This document shows positions 31,611-43,271 of a stretch of DNA of 64,000 nucleotides, piece after piece. The notes beneath the pieces are model-generated. The model made no database searches, was not told where the DNA came from, and saw only the letters and a program-made list of their open reading frames with translations. Location of the stretch: contig NZ_OX336253.1 in NCBI RefSeq assembly GCF_946902045.1, positions 2,046,001 through 2,110,000 on the forward strand, in the 5' to 3' direction. Position numbers and translations under genes: made by a program. Source of the stretch: Neisseria sp. Marseille-Q5346. GTDB lineage: Bacteria > Pseudomonadota > Gammaproteobacteria > Burkholderiales > Neisseriaceae. Every line of letters begins with the position of its first letter. Position 1 is the stretch's first letter.

Positions 31611-32210
31611 ATGACTGAAAAACTTTCTCCCGATGCGCTGATTGAAGCGGCGCTGTTGACGCAAGTCGAACCCTTAAACGAAAAAGCCATGCGCGAATTG
31701 TGCGTGCCGCCGTTGTCGCAAGACAAGCTGATTGACGTGTTGGCGCAACTAAAAGCTCGCTGGCAGGGCAGGGCTTTGCAACTGGTGCATACCCATGAGG
31801 GCTGGCGCTTCCAAATTGCCCAAGCCGCCTTTGAACGACTGGGCAGCCTGCAAGAGCAGCGCGCTCCGCGTTATTCCCGTGCCGTGATGGAAACGCTGGC
31901 GATTATTGCCTATCAGCAACCGGTAACGCGTGGCGATATCGAAGGCATACGAGGCGTGGCGGTGTCGCAAAATGTGATGCAAACCTTGCAGGATAGGGGC
32001 TGGATTGAAGTCATCGGCCACCGTGATTCTGTCGGCCGTCCGGCTTTGTGGGCGACGACGGCAACATTCTTAAGCGATTTGTGTTTGGAAAGTTTGGAAG
32101 AATTGCCGCCGCTGACTGAATTGGGCGAGCTGGTGTTGCCCGATTTGATGGAAACGCCGCCGACAGGCGATGAAGAAGCAGTAGAATCAGGAAGCAGACT
32201 GATTAATTGA
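31611..32210 (+). CDS. scpB: segregation and condensation protein ScpB
   Basis: The 199-residue protein works with SMC and ScpA in chromosome condensation. Two winged-helix domains are visible: EAALLTQVEPLNEKAMREL at the start, and YSRAVMETLAIIAYQQPVTR, followed by a GVAVSQNVMQTLQDRGWIE motif and RDSVGRPALWATT. The C-terminus is acidic. scpA is not adjacent. A reversed DUS pair (31564-31597) lies just upstream. Confidence 0.95.
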   Translation: MTEKLSPDALIEAALLTQVEPLNEKAMRELCVPPLSQDKLIDVLAQLKARWQGRALQLVHTHEGWRFQIAQAAFERLGSLQEQRAPRYSRAVMETLAIIAYQQPVTRGDIEGIRGVAVSQNVMQTLQDRGWIEVIGHRDSVGRPALWATTATFLSDLCLESLEELPPLTELGELVLPDLMETPPTGDEEAVESGSRLIN

Positions 32211-32219
32211 TTTAAATGT

Positions 32220-32257
32220 AAAAGCCGTCTGAAACAATCGTGTTTCAGACGGCTTTT
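32220..32257 (+). terminator. terminator after scpB
   Basis: AAAAGCCGTCTGAAACA, loop ATCG, TGTTTCAGACGGCTTTT: a 17-bp perfect stem. The interval 32258-32461 that follows is AT-rich, has no gene and must hold the promoter of the BCCT transporter. Confidence 0.9.
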
Positions 32258-32461
32258 ATTGTTGTGTAACATTATGATTTTAAATAAAATTTTCGTTTAG
32301 TTTTATAACTTATTGATTTTGTGATATAATTTAAAAAATTATTAGAATAAATATCTCTCATTCTGTAATAGTTTGAGAAGGCATACGGAAACGTTTCTTT
32401 CTTTATCAATCGGCAGCCCGTTTGTTCTTCAAATATGCGCTGTATCAACTACGGAACCGAT

Positions 32462-34477
32462 ATGAAATTCAAACAATTTATTCAAAACAAATCTTCTTTC
32501 AACCCAAGCGTGGTCGGTATTACGCTTTTCTTCGTCCTTTTGCTTTTGTCAGCTGCTTTGGTTTGGCCTCAAAATACTGAGGCTTTGTTAAATGCCATGA
32601 AGCAGTTTATTTTTCAAAATGTCAGTTGGTTTTACATTCTGACTTTCTCTGTATTCCTTATTTTCTTATTGGCGCTTCCCATCAGCAGCTTCGGCAGTAT
32701 CAGGCTGGGTACAAACGAGGATGAACCTGAGTTTTCGTTTTTATCATGGCTGGCCATGCTGTTTGCGGCCGGCATGGGCGTGGGCTTGATGTTTTTCGGT
32801 GTGGCTGAGCCGTTATCACATTTCTCTTCCCCGATTGCCAAAGGCAATGCGCAAGAGGCGATTCTGCATACGGTGTTCCACTGGGGGATTCATGCCTGGG
32901 CAATCTACGGAATCATTGCGCTTGCCTTGGCGTATTTCGGTTTCCGCTATAAATTGCCGCTGGCGTTGCGCTCCTGCTTTTATCCGATTTTAAAAGACAA
33001 AATCAACGGCAAAATGGGCAATGCCATCGATGTGATGGCTTTGATTGCGACTTTGTTCGGTATTATCACAACCTTGGGATTTGGCGCGGCACAAATGGGT
33101 TCAGGTTTGTTGAAGATGGGCTGGGTGCAGGACAACAGCTATGTTTTGCAGGTCGGCATTATCGTTGTTGTGATGGCGATTGCCATATTTTCCGCAACTT
33201 CGGGCGTGGGCAAAGGCGTCAAAATTTTGAGTGAAACCAACTTGGTATTGGCACTGTCATTGCTGTTGTTTGTCTTGTTGAGTATGCCGACGACGTATTT
33301 GATTTTCGCATTCAGCGACAATTTGGGCACTTATTTGAGTAACTTCGTTTCGTTCAGCTTTAAGTCATATACCTACGAGCCTGAGCATACAAAATGGTTT
33401 ACCGGCTGGACGGTGTTGTATTGGGCTTGGTGGTGTTCGTGGTCGCCTTTTGTCGGTTTGTTCATTGCCCGAATTTCGCGAGGCAGAACCATCCGCGAAT
33501 TTATTTTTGGCGTATTGGCAGTGCCTAGCCTGATGAGTATTTTGTGGTTTACCGTATTTGGCAATTCAGCCTTGTGGCTGGATACGCATGTAGCAAACGG
33601 CGCCTTGTCTGCCTTGACCAACGAGCCTGAAAAATTGTTGTTTGCCTTTTTGAATTATTTGCCGTGGCCGGTTGTCAGCAGCTTGGTGGCATTGCTGGTG
33701 ATTGCGCTGTTTTTTATCACTTCTGCCGACTCGGGCATTTATGTGCTGAACAATATTGCTTCGCGCGATAAAGGGCTGGCTTCGCCTAAGTGGCAATCGG
33801 TTATGTGGGGTGTGTTGATTTCGGCTGTGGCTATTGTGTTGCTGGGTGCCGGGGGTTTGCCTATCTTGCAAACCATGACCCTGATTGCGTCTCTGCCGTT
33901 TGCGGTGTTGATGATTTTTATGATGGTTTCTTTGTGGAAAGCCCTGAACAACGATGCCAACTATTTTGCAACCGCCGTCAATCCGAGCAGTATTTTCTGG
34001 TCGGGCGATCATTGGAGGGAACGCCTTGGCCAAATGATGAATCAGACGCAGGAAGTCGATATCATCAAATTTATGAAAAATACGGCACTTCCGGCAATGC
34101 AGGAATTGAAAAACGAATTGACCGAAAAATACAATATGGACGTAGAAATCCGTTGCCTGTTGCAACAGGATGAGCCGTCGGTGGAGCTGGTGGTGCATAA
34201 AGGGACGGTAAGGGATTTTGTCTATGGGATTAAATCTGTAAAGCGGGAAATTACCGACCAGTTGATTCGCGAAGACAGCCTGCCTCATTTCAAATATGAG
34301 GCAACATTCATACCGTTGACATATTTCTCGGATGGGCGCGATGGATACGATGTGCAATATATGACGCAAAAAGAATTGATTGCCGATATGCTCAAGCAGT
34401 ATGAGCGTTATCTGAACCTGCTTGCCGGAGTGGGGCAGGAATTAATGGGGCATGAACAAGTAGAACTGGCAGAGTAA
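32462..34477 (+). CDS. betT: BCCT family choline/betaine transporter (BetT-like)
   Basis: The 671-residue membrane protein has 12 helices in the first ~510 residues. The glycine-rich GMGVGLMFFGVAEPLSHF and the Trp-rich WTVLYWAWWCSWSPF are the BCCT signatures for substrate binding. A long C-terminal cytoplasmic domain (about 515-671) is BetT-like and may sense osmolarity. It takes up choline or glycine betaine with an ion gradient. Start ATG 32462 is used; 32435 lies upstream in the same frame. Confidence 0.93.
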   Translation: MKFKQFIQNKSSFNPSVVGITLFFVLLLLSAALVWPQNTEALLNAMKQFIFQNVSWFYILTFSVFLIFLLALPISSFGSIRLGTNEDEPEFSFLSWLAMLFAAGMGVGLMFFGVAEPLSHFSSPIAKGNAQEAILHTVFHWGIHAWAIYGIIALALAYFGFRYKLPLALRSCFYPILKDKINGKMGNAIDVMALIATLFGIITTLGFGAAQMGSGLLKMGWVQDNSYVLQVGIIVVVMAIAIFSATSGVGKGVKILSETNLVLALSLLLFVLLSMPTTYLIFAFSDNLGTYLSNFVSFSFKSYTYEPEHTKWFTGWTVLYWAWWCSWSPFVGLFIARISRGRTIREFIFGVLAVPSLMSILWFTVFGNSALWLDTHVANGALSALTNEPEKLLFAFLNYLPWPVVSSLVALLVIALFFITSADSGIYVLNNIASRDKGLASPKWQSVMWGVLISAVAIVLLGAGGLPILQTMTLIASLPFAVLMIFMMVSLWKALNNDANYFATAVNPSSIFWSGDHWRERLGQMMNQTQEVDIIKFMKNTALPAMQELKNELTEKYNMDVEIRCLLQQDEPSVELVVHKGTVRDFVYGIKSVKREITDQLIREDSLPHFKYEATFIPLTYFSDGRDGYDVQYMTQKELIADMLKQYERYLNLLAGVGQELMGHEQVELAE

Positions 34478-34486
34478 AATAAATTT

Positions 34487-34526
34487 AGGCCGTCTGAACA
34501 TGTAGCAATATTCAGACGGCCTTTTT
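34487..34526 (+). terminator. inverted-DUS terminator after the BCCT gene
   Basis: AGGCCGTCTGAA and TTCAGACGGCCTTTTT with a 12-base loop. Confidence 0.85.
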
Positions 34527-34591
34527 ATTGCCTGCTTAAAAAATAATTTGTTTAAAATAAATATCTTAGATAAATTATAAGAAAAATCTGA

Positions 34592-34620
34592 TTCAAACTA
34601 TAAAAAATCTTAGTTATAAT
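34592..34620 (+). promoter_or_regulatory. candidate recN promoter
   Basis: TTCAAA (4 of 6) and a perfect TATAAT (34615-34620), spacing 17 bp. Start site is expected near 34627, 50 bases before the recN ATG. Confidence 0.6.
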
Positions 34621-34676
34621 CAGTTTATCTAAAGCTATTCCGCATAGGTGCGGGTGATTTACTAAGGAATATTGCA

Positions 34677-36338
34677 ATGCTGTTGGCACTTTCTTTGCGT
34701 GATTTTGTCATTGTTGAAAACCTGAATCTTGATTTTCAAAACGGCTTTACCGTATTGACGGGCGAGACCGGCGCAGGCAAATCGATTACTCTGGATGCGA
34801 TTGGCCTGTTGTTGGGCGATAAAGCCGATTACAGCCAAGTGCGCAGCGGCGCCAAAGAAGCGCAGTTGTCGGCTTTGTTCGATATCAGTAGTTTGCCTGA
34901 ACTGAAAACGCAGCTGCAGGAGCAAGGCCTTTTGGAAGAAGATGCCGAAGAGCTCAGCATCCGCCGTATTATCGATGCCAAGGGCAAAAGCCGCAGTTAT
35001 ATCAATAATCAGGCAGCAACATTGGCGCAACTGAAAGCCATCGGCGAGCAGTTAATCGATATTCACGGCCAAAATGCCCATCACTCGTTGAATCAAGAAT
35101 CTGCGCAACGCGAGTTGTTGGACGCATTTGCCGGCAGCAAAGAGCAGGCGGAAACGGTCAAACAGCTTTATCAAAATTGGGTCAATGCGAAAAAGGCACT
35201 GCAAGAAGCGCAAGAGCAGGCAGAAACCATGGCCATCGAGCGCGAGCGTTTGGAATGGCAGTTTAATGAGTTGAACCAATTGGAGCTCAAACCCAACGAA
35301 TGGGAAACCTTAAGCCAAAGCCACGACAGCCTGGCGCATTCGGCCGAGTTGCTGCAAACCGCCGAGCAGGTGGGCGAAAGCATAGACGGCGACAACGGCA
35401 TCCAACGTCAAATCTACCAATGCCAAAAATTGCTGGGCAATCTGCAAAACATTGAACCGCGCTTTGCCGAAAGCCTGAATATGTTGGCAAGTATTGAAGC
35501 CGAGTTGGGGGAAATCAGTGCCAATATGCGCGATGTGGCCGGCCGCAGCGATATCGATCCGAATGAATTGGCCGCACAAGAAAGCCGTATGGGCGAATTG
35601 ATGAGCATGGCGCGCAAATACCGCATTGAGCCGGAAGAGTTGCCGCAAAAGTTGGCGGAAATTGACGAGCGCCTGCAAAACCTGCAAGCGGCTGCCGATT
35701 TGGAAGCCTTGGAAAATACGGTTGCGCGCAATCTTGCCGAATGCCACGAAGCCGCTCACGTTCTCTCCGCTATGCGCCATCAGGCTGCCGGCCGTTTGGG
35801 CGAAGAGACTACCGAGCATATGCAGCATTTGGCCATGAAGGGCGCACGTTTTGACATCGTCTTGTTGCCGTCTTCGCCGACCGCGCATGGTCTGGAGCAG
35901 GTGCAATTCCAAGTAGCGGCGAATAAAGGCAATCCGTCCCGTCCTTTGAACAAAGTGGCTTCCGGCGGCGAATTGGCGCGTATCAGCTTGGCTTTGCAAG
36001 TGGTTGCCAGCCAATACACGCAAGTGCCGACATTGATTTTTGATGAAGTGGATACCGGTATCGGTGGCGGCGTCGCCGAAATGGTCGGTAAAGCTTTGCG
36101 TGCCTTGGGTAAAAAACATCAAGTCTTGGCGGTAACCCATCTTCCCCAAGTCGCCTCTTGCGGTGAAAACCATTGGCAAGTGCGCAAACATAGCGAAGGC
36201 GAACAAACCGTCAGCGAAATCAGCGTATTGGATCATCATCAGCGCATTGAGGAAATCGCGCGTATGTTGGGCGGCGAAATCATTACCGATACCACACGCA
36301 GCCATGCCGCCGAACTCTTGCATTTGGCAGCCGCCTAA
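34677..36338 (+). CDS. recN: DNA repair protein RecN
   Basis: The 553-residue SMC-like ATPase acts in double-strand break repair. Walker A GETGAGKS (about 30-37) follows LLALSLRDFVIVENLNLDF. Two coiled coils occupy about residues 160-360. The signature motif KVASGGELARISLAL and Walker B LIFDEVDTGIGG lie near the C-terminus. In Neisseria RecN is also needed for transformation and survival of oxidative stress. No SOS box is evident, consistent with the lack of LexA in Neisseria. Confidence 0.97.
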   Translation: MLLALSLRDFVIVENLNLDFQNGFTVLTGETGAGKSITLDAIGLLLGDKADYSQVRSGAKEAQLSALFDISSLPELKTQLQEQGLLEEDAEELSIRRIIDAKGKSRSYINNQAATLAQLKAIGEQLIDIHGQNAHHSLNQESAQRELLDAFAGSKEQAETVKQLYQNWVNAKKALQEAQEQAETMAIERERLEWQFNELNQLELKPNEWETLSQSHDSLAHSAELLQTAEQVGESIDGDNGIQRQIYQCQKLLGNLQNIEPRFAESLNMLASIEAELGEISANMRDVAGRSDIDPNELAAQESRMGELMSMARKYRIEPEELPQKLAEIDERLQNLQAAADLEALENTVARNLAECHEAAHVLSAMRHQAAGRLGEETTEHMQHLAMKGARFDIVLLPSSPTAHGLEQVQFQVAANKGNPSRPLNKVASGGELARISLALQVVASQYTQVPTLIFDEVDTGIGGGVAEMVGKALRALGKKHQVLAVTHLPQVASCGENHWQVRKHSEGEQTVSEISVLDHHQRIEEIARMLGGEIITDTTRSHAAELLHLAAA

Positions 36339-36345
36339 AAGCTTC

Positions 36346-36380
36346 AAGGCCGTCTGAAAATAGGATTCAGACGGCCTTTT
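36346..36380 (+). terminator. inverted-DUS terminator after recN
   Basis: AAGGCCGTCTGAA and TTCAGACGGCCTTTT with a short loop; eight bases past the stop. Confidence 0.88.
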
Positions 36381-36453
36381 CTATATTTTGACACCTTTTC
36401 AGGCAGGCAGAATACGAGGTATGATTATATCGTCTGTTTACAAGGAAATTTTG

Positions 36454-37410
36454 ATGAAAGTCCTGTTTATCGCCGATCCGATGGCAAGTTTTAAAACCTA
36501 TAAAGACACTACTTACGCCATGATGCGTGAAATGGCAAAGCGCGGTTGGCAGCTTTTTCATACCTTGAGCGGAGAATTGTCCGTCCGTGAAGGCTTGGTA
36601 GTGGCTCAGGCGGTGGCATTTGAGTTTGTCGGCGCGAAGAATGATGACGATCACGAATGGTTTAAAGCAGAGACAAAAGTTCAGATGGCCTTGAAAGATT
36701 TCGATGCGGTCATTATGCGCACTGATCCGCCGTTTGATATGCAATATCTGTACGCGACCCAGTTTTTGACGTTGGCACAGCAGCAGGGCGCAAAAGTATT
36801 TAACAGCGGACAAGCAATGCGTGATTTCAATGAGAAATTGGCGATTTTGAATTTCAGCCAGTTTACCGCGCCGACTTTGGTTACCACACGTTCCGCCGAT
36901 GTCCGTGCCTTTTTGAAAGAACACGGCGATATCATCATCAAACCTTTGGACGGTATGGGCGGTATGGGCATTTTCCGCCTGACCGAATCCGACCCCAATA
37001 TCGGCAGTATTTTGGAAACCCTGATGCAGCTTGATTCACGCACCATCATGGCGCAACGTTATATTCCTGAAATCGTACATGGCGACAAGCGCATTCTGAT
37101 TATCGGCGGGGAAGTTGTTCCGTATGCTTTGGCGCGTATTCCGCAAAACGGAGAAACGCGCGGCAACTTGGCTGCCGGCGGCCGAGGCGTGGCGCAGGAA
37201 TTGAGCGAGCGCGACCGTGAAATTGCAGAAACTCTTGCTCCCGAACTCAAACGCCGCAGCATCTTGCTGGCAGGTTTGGATGTCATCGGCAGCAACCTGA
37301 CAGAAGTCAATGTAACCAGCCCGACCGGCTTCCAAGAAATCATGAAGCAAAAAGATTTCGACGTTGCCGCCATGTTCGCAGATGCCGTGGCATCTTGGGC
37401 AAAACAATAA
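36454..37410 (+). CDS. gshB: glutathione synthetase
   Basis: The 318-residue ATP-grasp enzyme joins gamma-glutamylcysteine and glycine. Start ATG 36454 (MKVLFIADPMASFKTYKDTT) with AAGGAAA upstream is the family start; the longer frame is rejected. RTDPPFDMQYLYATQFL, IIKPLDGMGGMGIFRL and AGLDVIGSNLTEVNVTSPTG carry the substrate and metal sites. gshA is not adjacent. Confidence 0.96.
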   Translation: MKVLFIADPMASFKTYKDTTYAMMREMAKRGWQLFHTLSGELSVREGLVVAQAVAFEFVGAKNDDDHEWFKAETKVQMALKDFDAVIMRTDPPFDMQYLYATQFLTLAQQQGAKVFNSGQAMRDFNEKLAILNFSQFTAPTLVTTRSADVRAFLKEHGDIIIKPLDGMGGMGIFRLTESDPNIGSILETLMQLDSRTIMAQRYIPEIVHGDKRILIIGGEVVPYALARIPQNGETRGNLAAGGRGVAQELSERDREIAETLAPELKRRSILLAGLDVIGSNLTEVNVTSPTGFQEIMKQKDFDVAAMFADAVASWAKQ

Positions 37411-37414
37411 ACCC

Positions 37415-37465
37415 AAAGGCCGTCTGAAAATTGATCCGACCGTTTCTTTTCAGACGGCCTTTTTA
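37415..37465 (+). terminator. inverted-DUS terminator after gshB
   Basis: AAAGGCCGTCTGAAAA and TTTTCAGACGGCCTTTTT, 16-bp stem; the T-run ends 11 bases before the dgkA start. Confidence 0.88.
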
Positions 37466-37475
37466 TGTTGAGAAT

Positions 37476-37862
37476 ATGATGGAACCATCCTCCTACGCAT
37501 CTGAAAAAAAAGGAAAAAACGGCATCAAGCGCATTATCAATGCGTTTGGTTATTCCAAAGACGGTCTGGCTGCCGCGTATCGTTATGAAAGCGCATTTCG
37601 CCAAGTTTTTTGGTTGAACCTGATTTTAATTTTTTTGGCTTTGTTCCTTGATTTTGGCCCGGTCACCAAAATGGTGCTTGTTGTCGCATCGTTTATTTCA
37701 CTGATTACCGAATTGTTTAATACCGCCGTCGAGGCAGCCGTTGACCATACCTCTACTGAAAAACACGAGCTGGCTAAGCGTGCCAAAGATGCCGGTTCGG
37801 CCGCGCAACTGATGGCTTTGTTCATGTTATTTATTGTTTGGATTGTTGCATTAACTGCTTAA
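37476..37862 (+). CDS. dgkA: diacylglycerol kinase
   Basis: The 128-residue membrane enzyme phosphorylates diacylglycerol for lipid recycling. RIINAFGYSKDGLAAAYRYE is the N-terminal amphipathic block, followed by three membrane helices. The catalytic signature ITELFNTAVEAAVDH contains the conserved Glu and Asn residues. ATG 37476 or 37479 start the gene; the ribosome site is weak. Confidence 0.93.
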   Translation: MMEPSSYASEKKGKNGIKRIINAFGYSKDGLAAAYRYESAFRQVFWLNLILIFLALFLDFGPVTKMVLVVASFISLITELFNTAVEAAVDHTSTEKHELAKRAKDAGSAAQLMALFMLFIVWIVALTA

Positions 37863-37993
37863 AAATGTGGTAATATGGTAATTCGTTAGGATTAGATAGT
37901 ATTAATTAATCTATATCAAAGTTTTCAGACGGCCTTTGATTGTAAGATGAAGGCTGTATATCCCAGCCATTTGGCAAACACAAGGAGCAAAAC

Positions 37994-38470
37994 ATGAAAA
38001 AATTAATGGCAACCCTGATTCTGGCAGGCTTGGCAACTTCCGTATCTGCAGCCGGTATCCATATTGAAGACGGTTGGGCACGTGCCACTGTCGAAGGTAT
38101 GAAAATGGGTGGCGCATTCATGAAAATCCAAAACGATGAAGCCAAACAAGACTTCTTGGTAGGCGGCAGCAGCCCTGTTGCCGAACGTGTTGAAGTACAC
38201 ACCCATATTAACGACAACGGTGTTATGCGTATGCGCGAAGTTAAAGGCGGCGTGCCTTTGGCGGCAAAAGGCGTAACCGAGCTGAAACCGGGCAGCTACC
38301 ACGTTATGTTCATGGGCCTGAAAAAACAATTGAAAGAAGGCGAAAAAGTGCCTGTAACCCTGAAATTCAAAAACGCCAAACCTCAAACTGTCGAGCTAGA
38401 AGTGAAAACCGCGCCTAAAGCCGAAATGCAGCACGATCACGGCGCACACGGTGGTGCACATCAGCACTAA
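37994..38470 (+). CDS. PCu(A)C periplasmic copper chaperone (AccA-like)
   Basis: The 158-residue protein has a signal peptide (MKKLMATLILAGLATSVSAA). The copper site H-x10-M-x-M ... H-x-M is visible in VEVHTHINDNGVMRMRE and SYHVMFMG. A His-rich tail (QHDHGAHGGAHQH) adds a second metal site, as in neisserial AccA. It delivers copper for oxidases or nitrite reductase maturation. AAGGAG lies upstream of the ATG. Confidence 0.93.
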   Translation: MKKLMATLILAGLATSVSAAGIHIEDGWARATVEGMKMGGAFMKIQNDEAKQDFLVGGSSPVAERVEVHTHINDNGVMRMREVKGGVPLAAKGVTELKPGSYHVMFMGLKKQLKEGEKVPVTLKFKNAKPQTVELEVKTAPKAEMQHDHGAHGGAHQH

Positions 38471-38489
38471 TTGCTTGAATTTGCATATA

Positions 38490-38530
38490 AAGGCCGTCTG
38501 AAAGTCATTGGGCTTGCAGACGGCCTTTTC
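38490..38530 (+). terminator. DUS-type terminator after the copper chaperone
   Basis: AAAGGCCGTCTGAAAG faces GCAGACGGCCTTTT; the right arm is degenerate (GC for TT), so only the right half of the DUS pair is altered while 9 bp still pair. Confidence 0.7.
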
Positions 38531-38596
38531 TGTCGTCAAATCAAAATGTGCTAAAATCACGCTTTAAAAAATGTATTTGAAACCCACATTCCGCTC

Positions 38597-39700
38597 ATGA
38601 ATACTCACAACACACCAGCAAACATCATCGTCGGCCTCTCCGGCGGCGTCGATTCCTCCGTTACTGCGGCCCTGCTCAAACAGCAAGGCCATCAAATCAG
38701 CGGCGTGTTCATGCAGAACTGGGAAGATGACGACAACGACGAATATTGCAGCATCAAACAAGATTCCTTTGATGCCATTGCCGTTGCCGACATCATCGGC
38801 ATCGATATCGACATCGTCAATTTTGCCGCGCAATATAAAGACAACGTATTTGCCTATTTCCTCAAAGAATACAGCGCAGGCCGCACGCCGAATCCGGATG
38901 TGTTGTGCAATGCCGAAATCAAATTCAAATGCTTTTTGGACTACGCCATCGAGCAGGGCGCCGATACCATTGCCACCGGACACTATGCCCGTAAAGAAGT
39001 TCGCAACGGCGTGCATTACCTGCTCAAAGGCTTGGATCAAAACAAAGACCAAAGCTATTTCCTGTACCGTCTCAAACCTTTCCAACTTGAGCGCGCGATT
39101 TTCCCATTGGGCGAGTTGGAAAAGCCTGAAGTCCGCCGTCTTGCCGAAGAATTCAAATTACCGACTGCAACCAAAAAAGACAGTACCGGTATTTGCTTTA
39201 TCGGCGAACGCCCGTTCCGCGAATTTCTGCAAAAATACCTGCCGACCAATAATGGCAAAATGGTTACCCCTGAAGGCAAAGTAGTCGGCGAACACGTCGG
39301 TTTGATGTTTTACACGCTGGGCCAACGCAAAGGCTTGGGTATCGGCGGCGCAGGCGAACCATGGTTTGTCGCGGCCAAGGATTTGACCAAAAACGAACTG
39401 ATTGTCGTCCAAGGCCATGACCATCCTTTGCTTTATACGCAAAGCCTGATTATGAACGATTTAAGCTTCACATTGCCCGAACGTCCGAAAGAAGGACGCT
39501 ATACCTGCAAAACGCGCTACCGTATGGCCGACGCGCCTTGTACGTTGCGTTATTTAGATGATGAAACCATCGAGCTTGTTTTTGACGAGCCGCAGTGGGC
39601 AGTAACCCCAGGCCAATCTGCGGTACTGTATGACGGCGATGTGTGCTTGGGCGGCGGCATCATCATGTCCACCGACAAGCCTGTCATCATTACTGCTTAA
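38597..39700 (+). CDS. mnmA: tRNA-specific 2-thiouridylase
   Basis: The 367-residue enzyme makes s2U34 in tRNA. The PP-loop [18 protein letters not shown], catalytic Cys in [12 protein letters not shown] and second Cys in [17 protein letters not shown] are present, as is the QNWEDDD block. The C-terminal beta-barrel domains are complete. It receives sulfur from the TusA/E relay; a TusA-like gene is encoded at 46307 in this window. Confidence 0.97.
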   Translation: MNTHNTPANIIVGLSGGVDSSVTAALLKQQGHQISGVFMQNWEDDDNDEYCSIKQDSFDAIAVADIIGIDIDIVNFAAQYKDNVFAYFLKEYSAGRTPNPDVLCNAEIKFKCFLDYAIEQGADTIATGHYARKEVRNGVHYLLKGLDQNKDQSYFLYRLKPFQLERAIFPLGELEKPEVRRLAEEFKLPTATKKDSTGICFIGERPFREFLQKYLPTNNGKMVTPEGKVVGEHVGLMFYTLGQRKGLGIGGAGEPWFVAAKDLTKNELIVVQGHDHPLLYTQSLIMNDLSFTLPERPKEGRYTCKTRYRMADAPCTLRYLDDETIELVFDEPQWAVTPGQSAVLYDGDVCLGGGIIMSTDKPVIITA

Positions 39701-39794
39701 CACAAGGGCCGTCTGAAAACGAAGCGGCAGATTAAATCAAGCCTTTCTGACGGCCTTCATTCTAAAAAAACGACTAAAACAAAGACTGATCAAT

Positions 39795-41450
39795 ATGGAA
39801 AAACTCTGGCTCAAAAGCTACGAACAAGGTGTAAACCCTGAAATCGATATCTCTCAATACAGCTCTATCAGCGATGTATTTCGTCAAAGTGTCGAGAAAT
39901 TCGCAGATAAACCTGCTTTTCAAAACATGGGCAAAACGCTGACTTATGCCGAAGTGGGCAAGTTGGCGACCGATTTTGCGTCTTACCTGCAAAACGTATT
40001 GAAACTGCCGCGCGGTGAGCGTGTGGCGATTATGATGCCGAACGTTTTGCAATATCCGATTGCGCTTTTCGGTATTTTGCAGGCAGGTTTGGTGGCAGTG
40101 AATACCAATCCGCTTTATACGCCGCGCGAGTTGGAGCATCAGTTGAAAGACAGCGGCGCGACAACGATTGTCGTGTTGGAGAACTTTGCCAATACGCTGG
40201 AGCTGGTGTTGCCGCGTACACAAATCAAACATGTGATTGTCGCATCGATCGGTGAGATGTTCGGCATGATTAAGGGCGCGTTGATGAACTTTGTCATCCG
40301 CAAAGTGAAAAAAATGGTGCCGGAATACCGCATTCCCAATACCGTGACTTTTCAGACGGCCTTGAAGCAAGGTGCAGCAAATACGTTCAAACCAGTCGAG
40401 TTGACACGCGACGATACTGCCTTGCTGCAATATACAGGCGGCACGACCGGTTTGGCAAAAGGTGCCGTCCTCAGTCATGGCAATATCTGCGCCAATATGT
40501 TGCAGGCAAAAGAATGGATTAAAAACAGCCTGCACGAAGGCAAAGAAACGGTTATTGCCGCGTTGCCGCTTTATCATATCTTTGCCTTGACGGTAAACCT
40601 GATGATTTTCGCTAATACCGGTTCTAAAATCATCCTGATTACCAACCCTCGCGATATGAAGGGGTTTATCGGCGAATTGAAAAAAGAGCCGATCAGCGTG
40701 TTCATCGGCGTGAATACCTTGTTTAATGCGATGGTCAACCGTCCGGATTTCGCCGAAGTCGATTTTTCCCGTTTGAAGCTGACTTTGGGCGGCGGTATGG
40801 CAACGCAAAAAGCCGTGGCGGAAAAATGGAAAAAAATCACCGGTACGCCGATTGTGGAAGCTTACGGCTTGACCGAAGCCAGCCCAGGCGTATGTTGCAA
40901 TCCTTTGAATATCAAGGCTTACAGCGGCGGTATCGGTTTGCCGGTTCCTTCGACCGAAGTCGAATTACGCGATGCGGACGGCAAAGAAGTGCCTATCGGA
41001 CAGCCGGGCGAATTGTGGGTGCGCGGCCCGCAAGTGATGAAAGGCTATTGGAACCGTCCTGAAGAAACCGCCAAAGCAATCGATGCACGCGGCTTTTTAG
41101 AGACCGGCGACATTGCCGTGATGGATGAAAAAGGCTGGCTGAAGTTGGTGGACCGCAAAAAAGATTTGATTGTGGTATCCGGTTTCAATGTGTATCCGAA
41201 CGAAATTGAAGAAGTGGTGGCCAGCAACGACAAAGTCTTGGAAGTCGCCTGTATCGGCGTGGCAAGCGAGAAAACCGGTGAAGCGATTAAGGTCTTCGTC
41301 GTACGCAAAGATCCGTCTTTGACCAAGGAAGAGTTGATCGATTTCTGCCGTAAAGAGCTGACTGCTTATAAAGTGCCGAAAGACATCGAATTCCGCGACG
41401 ATTTGCCAAAATCCAACGTTGGCAAAATCCTGCGCCGCGAGTTGCGCTGA
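39795..41450 (+). CDS. fadD: long-chain fatty acid-CoA ligase
   Basis: The 551-residue AMP-forming enzyme activates fatty acids. The P-loop LLQYTGGTTGLAKGAV, YGLTEASPGV and the ETGDIAVMDEKGWLKLVDRKKD region are intact. The C-terminal swivel domain ends in VGKILRRELR with catalytic Lys. The length matches FadD. A degenerate DUS pair (39704-39758) lies upstream and a clear one at 41470-41503 downstream. Confidence 0.94.
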   Translation: MEKLWLKSYEQGVNPEIDISQYSSISDVFRQSVEKFADKPAFQNMGKTLTYAEVGKLATDFASYLQNVLKLPRGERVAIMMPNVLQYPIALFGILQAGLVAVNTNPLYTPRELEHQLKDSGATTIVVLENFANTLELVLPRTQIKHVIVASIGEMFGMIKGALMNFVIRKVKKMVPEYRIPNTVTFQTALKQGAANTFKPVELTRDDTALLQYTGGTTGLAKGAVLSHGNICANMLQAKEWIKNSLHEGKETVIAALPLYHIFALTVNLMIFANTGSKIILITNPRDMKGFIGELKKEPISVFIGVNTLFNAMVNRPDFAEVDFSRLKLTLGGGMATQKAVAEKWKKITGTPIVEAYGLTEASPGVCCNPLNIKAYSGGIGLPVPSTEVELRDADGKEVPIGQPGELWVRGPQVMKGYWNRPEETAKAIDARGFLETGDIAVMDEKGWLKLVDRKKDLIVVSGFNVYPNEIEEVVASNDKVLEVACIGVASEKTGEAIKVFVVRKDPSLTKEELIDFCRKELTAYKVPKDIEFRDDLPKSNVGKILRRELR

Positions 41451-41469
41451 TATATAGAATTAGTATGAT

Positions 41470-41503
41470 AAGGCCGTCTGAAAACGCTGTTTTCAGACGG
41501 CCT
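41470..41503 (+). terminator. inverted-DUS terminator after fadD
   Basis: AAGGCCGTCTGAAAAC, loop GCT, GTTTTCAGACGGCCT. No long T-run follows. Confidence 0.75.
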
Positions 41504-41544
41504 GAAGCTTTTGCCGTTTGCCAGAATATGCTGCTTCAAGTTAA

Positions 41545-43209
<1,665 letters not shown>

Positions 43210-43221
43210 TTGATGTGATTG

Positions 43222-43250
43222 AAAAAGCACCCGTTTCCGGGTGCTTTTTT
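43222..43250 (+). terminator. intrinsic terminator after pyrG
   Basis: AAAAAGCACCCG, loop TTTC, CGGGTGCTTTTTT. It can also stop transcription arriving from the opposite carbonic anhydrase gene. Confidence 0.9.
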
Positions 43251-43271
43251 GTTTTCAGACGGCCTTAGAAG

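Noticed and set aside
35310-36347. 345-codon minus-strand frame opposite recN
   Set aside because: The forward gene has full Walker and signature motifs; the reverse product has no features.
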